From contig OY365815.1 in the NCBI GenBank assembly GCA_959347315.1, positions 16,351,954 to 16,415,953 of the forward strand: a stretch of DNA of 64,000 nucleotides, read 5' to 3'. Below, in pieces: positions 10,462-20,881 of this stretch. The position numbers and the translations under genes were made by a program. The stretch comes from Bimastos eiseni (Eukaryota > Annelida > Clitellata > Crassiclitellata > Lumbricidae). The notes below the pieces were generated by a model. It searched no databases. It saw only the letters and a list, made by a program, of their open reading frames with translations, and had not been told where the DNA came from. How positions within the stretch are numbered: position 1 is the stretch's first letter; the number at the start of each line of letters is the position of its first letter.

Positions 10462-11476
10462 TTATTGACGATGCCGTGACTCAAGCGAGCGGGACTTTGC
10501 CGTTAAGAGCACATCCGTGTTGCACAAACGATTATAGACTGCGTCCCAGTGAGCTTTGGTGAATCCGGGTGTTTCAATCCATTCGCAGAGTGGCTGGGAA
10601 GCAGACCATGGAAAATACTCCTTGACGAGGACATTCGAAAGGTCGCGTGCCGAGTCGAAAGTTGACACCCATGGCAAAACCAGGGTCACGACCTCTTTGT
10701 GATCAGACAACTGCTGAAGAAAGTCGTCGATGCTTCCCCAAATGACCTGCAGTTCATTTGGCTGTTTAACAACCTCCCACTCTCTGTATCCTTGATGTTT
10801 CTCGATTTCTTCTTTCACCTGTGTTATAGCAACGTTAAAATCTTGCACTCTGCCTAGAAATGTTCCATTTGACTTGATAAGATCTGATGGATATTGTTTG
10901 CTGGTAAAACCTGATGAATTTCCAAGACCATCTGATGACAACCATGGAAGCTTCAAATCAATCCACCTTTTCGCAGTTGTGTTGTCCTTCAACTGAGAAG
11001 AAACACGCTTTCGTTTCCTCCTACGACCTTTGGGATTTCTATGCCATGGTGTCGAATCTGGTAATTCATTTGAGGAAACATTTTCAGTCAAATTTTTTAC
11101 ATATTTATGTTCAATAACTTTTATTTTTTCATGTTTACTCTCGTGCATTGATATACCACCTTCGCTACTCTGACAACAATTCGTTATCATTACTATAGTT
11201 ATGTTGATTTTGTCGAGTTGAATGTAACGAGTTTTGACTCTCTGACGAAATGTTTCTCAAGCTATCACAAGATTGAAGTAAATCTGGAAGATCTTTATCC
11301 TCTTAAATTCCGTATGGAATTTTGTACGAGAAGCGCCTTCTACTTTGCTGCAGAAAGTGAGGGTCAGAGGAGAGCGCACCATTCATAGCTTGGTCATGAC
11401 TGTTTAAAGTGTAAGCGACAATGAAAGCAATGGAACTGGCAACAAGAGTCTTGAATTTCCAGCCTTTAAAAGGCAT
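10462..11476 (-). pseudogene. Unrecognised broken reading frame with type II membrane anchor
   Basis: Not recognised. On the minus strand an ATG at 11476 starts MPFKGWKFKTLVASS, a basic N-terminus followed by a hydrophobic segment (IAFIVAYTL), as in Golgi type II proteins. The frame meets TAA at 11303. The same frame is open again for about 45 codons (EDKDLPDLLQ onward), then a shift leads into a long frame 11190-10462 of 242 codons with a basic RRRKRKR stretch, WGSIDDFLQQL, LPWVSTFDSARDL and a final stop. Length and composition look like real protein. The stop and frameshift suggest a pseudogene, or exons whose introns I could not place. A glycosyl- or sulfotransferase stem is a guess only. 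Confidence 0.4.
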
Positions 11477-11489
11477 TTTACACGTCACT

Positions 11490-13635
11490 CGCGGCGCCCT
11501 AGTAAAAGATAAACAATAGTAATACGATTTTAAGCCAACATGGAAGATATCTCAAGATCTAAAATTATAAAATATAAAAAATGTTTGTTATGTTAACCTA
11601 CTCTTTCTCTCAAAGCTATTCAAATTTGATAAATCTACTGTGGCCGAAAATTCTGCAGTAATACAAACAAAAATTTCACTGCTACGGCCGAACAGTACAA
11701 AAACTAGCGAGTGCATGTGCAGCCTTTGGCGCATGAGGCGTGAGGGTCAGTTTAGGCATCGTAATGGTCGGTTAGGGTTCGGTTACTCGTCGTGAGGGTC
11801 GTGAGTTTCTTCGAATTTGATGTCCCTGTCAACACTTGTCGAGAACCTGTTGGTTGAGTCAGAGTGTGTGCCAGACTGCCACCAGTGACTCTCCTAGTCA
11901 TGGGGCAAATGTGTTGTCTATCTTACAACGTACTCTGCTTAAAATGACACCGAAATGCGCCTCTGAATAGCTTGCTCCGAGAGAGGCGCTATATAAATTC
12001 TTAAATACGATTGCTTTCTGTTACGCATCCTCTAAATAAGACTTTGTTTTATTAAGGCGTGCTACAAATGTTAGTTGTATAGTATTAGGGTCACGTTAGT
12101 CTTAGACGCCTTACAGAAACAAGCCTTTAACACCACCTACACACCACTAACACCACTTTCCAAAACACCAAACCTCCTTTCATTACATTACCAAATGTTG
12201 CCATGGCAACCCATCAAATATTGCGCTTTAATACACTCTAATGCAATAGGCCCTAACTTTGACAGCAAAACTAATGGTCTTAGACGGCCTACAAGGCCTA
12301 AGCCTTTTACACCACATATACCCCACCACCATCCCTCTCTAACCCACCAAACCGCTAAGCATGTGCATTGTTGGTTGTTCATACATCAATGTTCAGGTTT
12401 GGGTTGTTTCAGAAGTAAATAATGAACATAGAGGATTGTTTATGACTCACTTATATTGGGCCGCGGATTGTACATATAGAGGCATGTACGTGTGCCTTAT
12501 AACTTCAGTTTTACTCTGTAACATATTTGACAAGAAATTTATTACAGGCCACACGGTTTCGTTACCTTGCCTCAATGTGTTACTATGAGTTACTGGATTT
12601 GTGTGTGTCTGGCTGTATCTGTCTGTACCTCGATATGTGTGTGCGTCTGCTTGTCTGTGTAGGTGAAAATGTTTTTTCCAGATGCTGTAAATCGTAGAAT
12701 GTGATCGAATGTCTGGCGTGTTCTGCGTTGTTACCTCTACTGCTTATTTTTCTAAAACTTTCGGTCTGTGGTCTGGCCCCGTTTTCTTGGTGCTTTTGAG
12801 TCATGCCGGCAGCCACCTGGTAATAAGTCTGGCCTTACAGCTTCTTTGCCAGGGTACAAGTCTTAGTGCTTTATTGGATATCAATTGATAATTTGTTGCT
12901 TAGGCTACATGACCCAATGTTGGGCCATGACAGCTTGCCCGGGAAACTATGAGATTAAGTAGTTAAAGGCTTCCTGCATTCCCAGTCCGTTTACTAAGGT
13001 GCTATGTTGAACTGAACTGACACAACTTGTGTTTAAGTTTGAATCCAGCTGACTAGTGTGAAGTGAATAGTTTTGTCTTAATTCTAAGAAGTGTCTAGAA
13101 ACAGTTGTAGCCAGGACTCTCTTGGGCGTCATCAGGTTGTTTTAATGTTGCCCGATTTGGTCGTCTTTTTCCCTTTGTGTGGACTTCAACAATTTGCAGG
13201 AAGGAGTATATGGAGGCTAAGCAACCAATACATACATGTATAAAAATTGTATGTACAATATTGTATGTACAATGTACATACACACGTGCATATATTCATG
13301 CATATGCATGCAAAAATACACTCACATGCATATTAGGTATTACATGTATGAGGTACTTAATGCACTTTGCAAGTGGCAAAATACTTGCAAACAGTGCAAC
13401 ATTGTGCCTTTTATAATGGAAACATTGGCCCCTGGATGTGCTTGTCTTGTAGATGCTACATGTTGGCTTTCATCAAGATCTGTAAACTATTTCCATTGTT
13501 AGGACTGGGAACACCTCTGGGCAGACATCTTACAAGGGGCAGAGGTATACATGGTCCTGAATGAATGAACGACTGAATGAATGTCAATGTGGCTTGTAGC
13601 TAGACAGTAATGAGGTCTCTTGAAGTAATTTGACA
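11490..13635. other. Stretch with no recognised gene
   Basis: Intergenic. The only item recognised is a short CR1/L2-like 3' end at about 11950-12010. Open frames at 12075-12590 have no domain support. Confidence 0.45.
11950..12010 (+). repeat. CR1/L2-like 3'-end fragment
   Basis: GCGCCTCTGAATAG, then GAGAGGCGCTATATAAATTC, resembles the short hairpin plus TATAAAT tail seen at other non-LTR 3' ends in this window (26140, 35350, 61770, 63090). Body coding sequence is absent. Confidence 0.45.
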
Positions 13636-13639
13636 TGGG

Positions 13640-14130
13640 TATAAGTGGCAGAGGTCGACCTCTGCCACCACTTGTCAGCCACTTGTGCACTGATAACAAA
13701 AATTTTAACCCCAGAAATTTAAAAAAATGGGTGGCTGCACAAATTATCTTATCAAAAGTCATCTTTTCATAATTACTTCATAGAAATGAGATATGCAGGA
13801 CGCTTTTAAAGCAGGCCTACTATTTTGTGCAATATACAGTAAAATTGCATGCAAATTAATCTTTCTAATTTCCAAATCATTAAATATAAAAAGCTATTGG
13901 AGAAACATAGAAAATAGAACCGATTTGGGGGCACTGAGCTAATCTTCTGAGAAACTGGGAGAAAGTAAATTAAGAAAGTGGGTAAGGTGCTATTATCACT
14001 CCTCATAACATGATGAAGATATTTGGTTAATGTAAATGTAATGTAAAATGTTCTATTTGTCTTGTTTTTGTGGTCAGGAATTTGAGCTAGAGGTTCCAAA
14101 TCAACAGCTTGCCCCATATCTTGTAAAAAG
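13640..14130. repeat. Dispersed repeat, copy 1 (related to 31612-31830)
   Basis: CCCCAGAAATTT, TGCACAAATTATCTTATCAA, AAGTCATCTT, ATTGGAGAAACATA and GATTTGGGGGCAC recur in the same order at 31660-31760. Ends and class are not resolved. Confidence 0.5.
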
Positions 14131-16900
14131 AGGCAACAGGTGTGTCAAGATTCAGAGTTATGGGTCTGCCTCTGCCCTCTAGGTTGAATAATGAGAAATT
14201 CTGATGGAATGATTGTCATTCACTGTTGTGCTGTTATGGTCACTCTTTTGCTATGCTATCCAACATGCTGCCTGAAGGATGAGTCTAAGTGGCCGGCCAA
14301 AGCTTGCTAACCTTTTACAATTTCAGTCAAATGAATTAAAAGATGGTCAGTAGCCTGCTTGCTTAGTATAGTGAGTGCCTCTGGGTGGGTTTCTTGAAAG
14401 GGCACTATAAAATTTTTTGGAATGAATGCACGAATAAATTCATATAAACAGTATGCATGCGATTATTCATTATGATCATTCCATAATAAATTTGAACAGT
14501 TAATAATTTTTTTTTAAATATTAAAAAAATATTTGAGATATTGATTTTGAGTTAACTGATGCAGACCTCGAGTTCAAGAATAGTTCATGCAGTGGCCCAA
14601 TGCGCTAAAACAGACTGAACAGCACTGATGTGATGTTGTGTAAATCTAAATCTATGAAAATTCGGAATTTCACATGAGTTATAATCAGGTCGACCACTTT
14701 CTGTAGGTGTAAGGTAGACCACCTTATTCATTGGTGCTGAATGCTATTGCTCTTTGCCACTTGACAAAAATGTTGTGATCTAGGTTCAAATGTGAATATT
14801 GCAGCATGAGGTTTTTTGTGGTGAGTTATATAAATTACCAGAGCATGTTACTGTAATAACTGTGTAGCGCCTATTTTCTGTGTAGCCACTTACTTAATTA
14901 TCAGGACCTTCGTGGTACCATTACACAATTCCTGACTAAATTCCAGAGCCCAGCCAATTTTGCTATCTGATCCATTCTTTCATCTTGCAGATGAATGGCA
15001 GAAAACTGCTTTGCTATCTCATCCTGATGTTCACCCTCACACCAATTATTACGTCATAAACCTGTGCACCAGAAGGTACATGTGTTCAGAGAATATCAAC
15101 ACCACGCACCAACCAACAGGCCTGTGCTTCTTTTTGTATTATGCTATAATGTTGGCGCCAATTGCATCTGATATCGGATTCATACATCTTGCTATAGCTG
15201 TTCAATATAACCATAATAGCAGATAACATTCTCCTTACCTTGGATATACAAAATTATGCATTATTTATAGTTGCAGAAAGTGGGAGAAAAGGAGATCTTT
15301 CTCTCTATCAAGTTCAATAGATGTTTGCCCGTTCTATTAGGGAAAAGTATTGTTCCGTTGTCCTCCGCCTTCCCGTACTACTTCCCTCCTTTCTCTTCCA
15401 TTCCACTTCTCCCATTCCCTCTGCTACCTGTCCTCACCTCTTTTACTCCCTTCCACACCATCACCATCTCCTCTGCTACTCCACTGTCATTCCCTCCCAA
15501 CCCCAATTCTCTCCCACTCCCTCTCTTCTCTTGCCCTCTCCTATATCTCTGTCTCTTTCCTTCCAGTTTTCCTCCTACGCCCATCCGAGCACATCCAGCA
15601 TATAGCTGGAGACATGGCCAAATTTTGGAATATGCACAGCAGAACCAGATGAAGGCATTTACAGAAGTGTTCAGGTACAGTGTTGTACATGCATGGTATG
15701 ATATCAATAACAAAAGCTTATTTCAAGTTTTTATCAAGCTCTTAACAGATTATGGTTTTGTGTATTATAACAGAGTGTGACAGATAACTTTAAAGTTGTA
15801 TTCGTCAATTGGGCAGATAACAAGGTATGAAACTAGAGACTTGCTCTCTTTTACTTCGATTTAAGGTTGTGTCTAATGACTAACATATATGAAACCTTCA
15901 TTGGAAGAAACGCCTGATGGAGTCAATTTTTTGAGATAACTATGTCCTGATCTACTCGTTGCTATAGAGCATGTATTGCAAAGGTTTCTTTCTCAAAGTC
16001 TGCACCAGTTCAGAGTTACAGCAAAATGAAATTATCGCGTTCGTGGAGAAACCGCTGTAGTGCAGGACTTCAATGTTTCTTCTGTGAATTTATGTACTAT
16101 ACTACAAGTCTTTGTCACATTGTCTAACACAGAATAAGTGTAGCACTGAAGATGAAAATAGAGACTAAGATTCAGAAAATAAACACGGACAATAACCCAT
16201 CAAACTTTTATTGAATAATATTAATTTTTCATACCATTAACTTGATCCCTAAACATTTACATGGTAAAATTCTTCAAAATTGTTAGAAAGTAAAATTACT
16301 TTTTAATGTTAATGCTATCATTATTCAATAGTTGCTACCATGTACTATTGTTTTGGTTCAAGATTTTCTGCTCATCTTGCACACCTAGCCAATTAGGCAC
16401 TAATGAGTAGGCCATCTTCAACTGAACTGTGTCGGTGAGGAAGAATAGATAGTGAAGACTGGCCACCAACCCTTGAGGTTAAGAAAATCAAACCACTAAT
16501 ACTTCATACCCATAATTATTACTCTTTTTGTCTCAGGGTTATGTTATGTGACTGCAACGTTCAAAGACTATAATGTGGAATACTATTCTATGTCATTATG
16601 TGGCGCAATCTATTAAACCAATATTTTGGACATATTATCGAGACATAAAACATCTATATGGATATTGGCTTGATAGACTTGGGTTTAACACATCATTCAT
16701 TGGTTGTTTGTGCAATGTGCAGTAGAATCGAACATGGTTCGACAGTCTAAATTTTATTCTGTTCTGTGTGATTAATTTCAGGCCACAAACAACGATCAAG
16801 TTAAATCATTCTTCAGTAAGCCTTTACATTTTTTAATTTCTGTGGCATCTTCTAAATTTTTTAATAGTTTGGTAATTTCACTCTCATGTTGTTTCATATG
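14131..16900. other. Stretch with no recognised gene
   Basis: AT-rich intergenic DNA. A pyrimidine-rich tract at 15350-15580 makes Ser/Pro/Leu-rich frames. A CR1/L2-like tail (GGGCACTATAAAATTT) is at about 14395. No exon was supported. Confidence 0.45.
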
Positions 16901-16904
16901 TATA

Positions 16905-16985
16905 TATATAATATCAATAGCAATATATATATATATATATATATGATATCAATAGCAAAAGAAATAATATATATATATATATCGA
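16905..16985. repeat. (TA)n blocks with a duplicated spacer
   Basis: TA tracts separated by two copies of ATATCAATAGCAA (about 16909 and 16945). Confidence 0.75.
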
Positions 16986-17915
16986 TTTGGCCTTCCTCTC
17001 CTAAGGAGTAATGGTTAAATGAGCAGCAGTTGGACAGATCGATCGGTAACAGGCATTTGTAGTCATTAAATGAACTTCTGTTTAACTAGTCTACAACTAA
17101 CTGTGATTTTATAAGTAGAAACTAAAGATTGATTGAAAATTAACTTTAATAGACCTGCTAATAAATTACTATATAAGATCTAGTGATTAATTAATAGTTA
17201 ATTTTAGTTAAAAAATTCCCCAATAAGTATTGACAAATGCAAAATCACCATCACGATGGCTGTTTGTTTACATTTGTGTCCTTCAATCATGACATACCAT
17301 GAAACTATCAAAAGATTGATGCTGATTATCAGTAATTGATTTGTTGATTTAATTAATTGTTAACTTCTTCTGCTCTAATTATAGTTTGATTTTTGGGAAT
17401 TTTTGTGCCGTTTTTATCATAAATGGAATTGCAAGATGTATATTTTGTCTTTTTTGGCAGAAAATGTGGGTGAGATCGACAAGATCAAATATCAAGATCA
17501 GGATATCTGTTAAAAACTCTCATGTATTGTACATAAAACGCATTACCATCTTAAAAGTTTTTAGTTCATTTAGGAGATTTAGACAACAGTGTTAAAAAAT
17601 ATCTTTGTTTCCTTGCAGAATCAATACTTCTGTATTGAATATAGTTTTAACTTAAAGGGTGATATGTTGTGTTATTTCTAACTAATTATTTTGTCATTGG
17701 TCTTTGAGGTTGGTACATAGTATGATCGTAATGAAGTTGCAGCGGGACCCTAGTAGACTCTACGTGCCTGTCAGCTTTCACAAATGTGTACAATTGGAAG
17801 TTTATTTAGACGTTGAAGCAAAACATTGTTAAGCACAAGCCACATTGGAATTGTACTTTAATAGTACTTAATTTTTGGTACAAATTTCTTGTTTATCGAA
17901 TAAGGAAGTATTAGA
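16986..17915. other. Stretch with no recognised gene
   Basis: AT-rich. The 69-codon frame at 17386-17595 has no recognised domain. Confidence 0.4.
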
Positions 17916-17917
17916 TA

Positions 17918-18128
17918 TTGTAGTATAAGAAAACAGTTTAGTATGGTTAGAGACAGGAAACTTTTTAAAATATAGTTCGTATATGCTAACGTGTGTTGCA
18001 GTGGATTGTATGTCGCTTAATTGTATGTCAAAATTTCTGTTTTTTTAGGTAGTATAAGAAACATTTTAGTATGGTTAGACAGGAAACTTTCATAAATATA
18101 GTTCGTGTTTGCTAACGTGTGTCACAGC
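17918..18128. repeat. Tandem duplication, about 127-bp offset
   Basis: GTAGTATAAGAAA, TTTAGTATGGTTAGA, CAGGAAACTTT, ATATAGTTCGT and GCTAACGTGTGT occur in the same order at 17922-18000 and 18049-18127. Confidence 0.75.
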
Positions 18129-18316
18129 TGAAACTCAAGTGAGGAACACTTTTTGTTATGTCTGCATAACATCACTGACTCGCTTCTCCATTGGACGCTC
18201 GCTCTCCAAAGGCAGTTACATAGTTTAACTGCAGGGTATTTAAGCAGACAAACTATTTACACAGACAACAGACAAAGAATGCCTAAACTTATGTTTGAGA
18301 CCAACATAAACTAACT

Positions 18317-18392
18317 TGAATAATAATAATAATAAAACAATAATGATGATAATAATGATAATGATAATAATAATAATAATGATAAAAATTTT
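18317..18392. repeat. (AAT)n/(GAT) microsatellite at the 3' end of the retroelement
   Basis: Trinucleotide repeat directly after the 3' end of the minus-strand retrotransposon, as also at 49261-49323 beside its relative. It probably grew from the element's tail. Confidence 0.65.
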
Positions 18393-18410
18393 ATTATGAC
18401 TGACAGTTCT

Positions 18411-19208
18411 TTAATTGACGTTCCCTGTGGGCTGTTTGAACGTGCCTCTGAACGCTACGGTGCTGGATCTTTGAGTGCAAATGGAGAGACGTTGAAACAA
18501 GTGCACGGTCTCCATAGGATCTTCTGATACGGCGGTCATGTGGCGACCCAACTCCGTCAAGAACTCACGTCCAGCGCGATTGATGGGTCCCAGTGATTCG
18601 AATGCCAAGGGAACAAAGACATATGTGGTGGGAAAAGTAGAATACTTGGAACACTTTCGTTCCGCGGCATGTTCAGATGCACCGCCAGGCACTGCCGAAA
18701 ACAGGTGGATGTATGAGGCGGCGCATGTGTGGATAGTTGTTGCATCCCAAGCGATGTACTTGCCTCTCGCCCACGGGATGAGTGTCGCTCCATCCGGTCT
18801 CTTTCTGTCGCTCCGGATCAAACCGTGTGGCTCCTTCGAGGATGAAACGTCTGCCTTTAAAAGGGCTCTCCAGACAATATCATTCAAGGCCAAGTGTCGG
18901 GCCGCTCTTCCTGTTGAATGTCTGCAAACAAGACCGTGATGTCCTCCCGGGTCAGCGGTTTCTCCACACTGACATTGATGCGGCACACAGATGTTGAGTC
19001 CCAGGCGAAAGTCCACCGCCACCCTCACGGCCTCATTGCTCAGACCTAACCCGCAAGAGATGACAGGAGCAGTCGAGAGCCAATCTCCAGAGTGGGGTGA
19101 TGACATCGCGCCCAGCGTTGCCCAGCTGAGTGGGTCATTACTAGAAGACAACACTGCAGGTTTGTCGATGTTAATCAAGGGTCTGTCCCAGACCTTCTGA
19201 CTGGTCAT
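18411..19208 (-). pseudogene. Retrotransposon ORF fragment: CCHC plus restriction-like endonuclease
   Basis: A 265-codon open segment with the CCHC motif, then KRPDG...WDAT, a KYS motif and the C-terminal region (FLTELGRHM, LFQRLS). It aligns residue by residue in character with the C-terminus of the frame at 49375-51516, but the two are clearly diverged subfamilies. Confidence 0.8.
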
Positions 19209-20138
19209 GGTCGATACCTCGCCATCCGGGAGTGTTGGTGTGCGGGCCTCAAGGATTTCTTCCTTATGATCATCGATCCAATCCTACGAGTGGAGTCGAG
19301 AACAGCGGTAACGAGCGACCTGGTCGATGCAGCTGAGGCTATATAAGCTGAAGATGCCAGCATCGACACCCGTCTAATTCCTAATCCGCCGTCTCTTATC
19401 GGGAGTGTGGCCTGTTTCCATTGTATATCGCTGAGTTTGATGTTAAGGATGTTTTCTAATCCAACTTGCATTTGGTCGTCCATCTTCTCTAGAAGGGGGT
19501 GTCCCCAGCAGGGCGCTGCACGTAGGAGGTAGATCAGTTTCGCCGCCCCGTAGCAGGAGCGTAGCAGCATAAGTGCGGCCTGAGCCTGGAGGCAGGTCAA
19601 GTCCTTCAATGCCATTTCCAGAGAATCGCTATGTTTGAGAAGAACTTCATCCAGCGCTTGTCCCTTGAACAGCGGAGCGCTAAGAAGAATCGATGAATCA
19701 CGGTTCATCGTCCGGAAGTCTTCAAATTCTAAGTCCGTTAGTTCGATTTCAGAACAGTATTCACATTTGTTTCTGTTCGGTCGAATGCCGTGCGAATACT
19801 CAAGTTCATTGATTGCGGCTAGGTCCTGCTGCACCTCCTCCTTCCTGCCCCCAAGCGAGATGCCGTCAAGGTAGCCCGGTGTCTCAACTCAGAGCGGCGC
19901 GATTGGAGAGTCGACTGTAGCGGCAGACAAAATAACAGCGGGCCCAATGGATCCCCCTGTTGAGGTCCCATCTGAGTTTGGTCCACAAAGGAACCAAACT
20001 GTAGTATGGACTCCGCCAAGTAAGCTTGATGGATGAACGCGTATAGCTCAGGTATTGCTCAGGTATTGTGTCATAAACTGCCTCGTCCACTGCTTCTACT
20101 CCTGAAGCATTTCCCGTCCGAATGCTCAACGAGACCAA
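19205..20138 (-). pseudogene. Retrotransposon ORF fragment: RT core and thumb
   Basis: Two overlapping frames. 20138-19870 carries the RT core with GPQQGDPLGPLLF; 19834-19205 carries the connection region (LRAAPCWGHPLLEKMDDQ, ATLPIRDGGLGIRR). A frameshift near 19880 falls just before the catalytic box, which reads YLDG. Confidence 0.75.
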
Positions 20139-20166
20139 ATCCCCCGCTCCTCGGGGGGATTTGGTC
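20133..20166. repeat. Perfect inverted repeat at the 5' truncation point
   Basis: GACCAAATCCCCC (20133-20145) and GGGGGATTTGGTC (20154-20166) are perfect inverse copies separated by 8 bases. It marks where retrotransposon similarity ends. Confidence 0.8.
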
Positions 20167-20809
20167 CAGGGATTTACACATACTATAGAGAATGAAATTC
20201 AGCACCTTGATAATACCTCCCAAAATAATTATTTCAAGTGAATTAATCTAAACCAGAATCAAAACAAAGCACTCTGAATTGATTTTAAGAGCTTTCAAAG
20301 CTACGCACAGGATATTGTTAAAATTGTAAACAGGAAATTGTTAAAAGTGGATTTATAAATAATAAGTAAGAACGTAAAATCAATTCGCCAGGTGGCAGCT
20401 AATGGTGCTAGTATTGTGAACTTCGATTAAACAATGAAGGTCCGTGGTAATGAAATATCCAATTGGCAGGCAAACAGGCAAAATAGCATAACCTGAATAA
20501 AGTTTGTTATGTAACAAAACCTTCAACCTTCACCCCACACAATATAGCGCTAACAAAACATGAACCCCCCCCACCTACCCTTTGATCGAGCATTTATACA
20601 ATATGTGAACGACCCCTTACGGTCCGATGTAGTCTCCAGTCAACACCTAAGCTGGTCTTAATTTATCTGAGTACATTATAAATTACATGCGATTTGTCTT
20701 CGTATCTCGTCCAATGCGATTTAACTTTTGATAGGCACTACAATATATTATTGGTCCTTGATAAGCTCAATTCCACGGATTTTTATCAGTGTACACGGCT
20801 GACCGCAGA
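20167..20809. other. Upstream region of the SLC34 gene
   Basis: No CpG-rich promoter or TATA arrangement could be supported. The CAG at 20806-20808, next to the start codon, could be a splice acceptor after a 5' non-coding exon. Confidence 0.4.
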
Positions 20810-20881
20810 ATGGTGGAGGAGTTGCCTCTGAATGGGGACGGTCAATTGTGCTGTAACGAAAAGATTGCCCTGGCGGAACGG
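20810..20881 (+). CDS. SLC34 exon 1 (start codon)
   Basis: [15 protein letters not shown] to LAER, 24 codons, phase 0, strong donor GTAAGT. The ATG at 20810 was chosen because CAG directly precedes it and earlier in-frame codons lie in non-coding-looking sequence. Confidence 0.7.

Larger units (their letters stand above)
18393..20166 (-). mobile_element. Non-LTR retrotransposon with restriction-like endonuclease, 5'-truncated and dead
   Basis: The C-terminal two-thirds of a single-ORF non-LTR element, read right to left. Order: RT core with QQGDPLGPLLFCL at about 19950; catalytic box read as GYLDG at about 19870 instead of YLDD; thumb/connection region to 19205; then a CCHC motif (CQCGETADPGGHHGLVC) and a PD-(x)n-D nuclease core (KRPDGATLIPW, then WDAT). 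Zinc finger, RT, CCHC and restriction-like nuclease in one polypeptide are the hallmark of the R2/NeSL/R4 group. Frameshifts and the lost aspartate make it inactive. It is much more GC-rich than its flanks. Confidence 0.8.

Noticed and set aside
15271..15780. 169-codon Ser/Pro/Leu-rich frame
   Set aside because: Driven by a pyrimidine-rich tract; no domain and overlapping frames are equally open.
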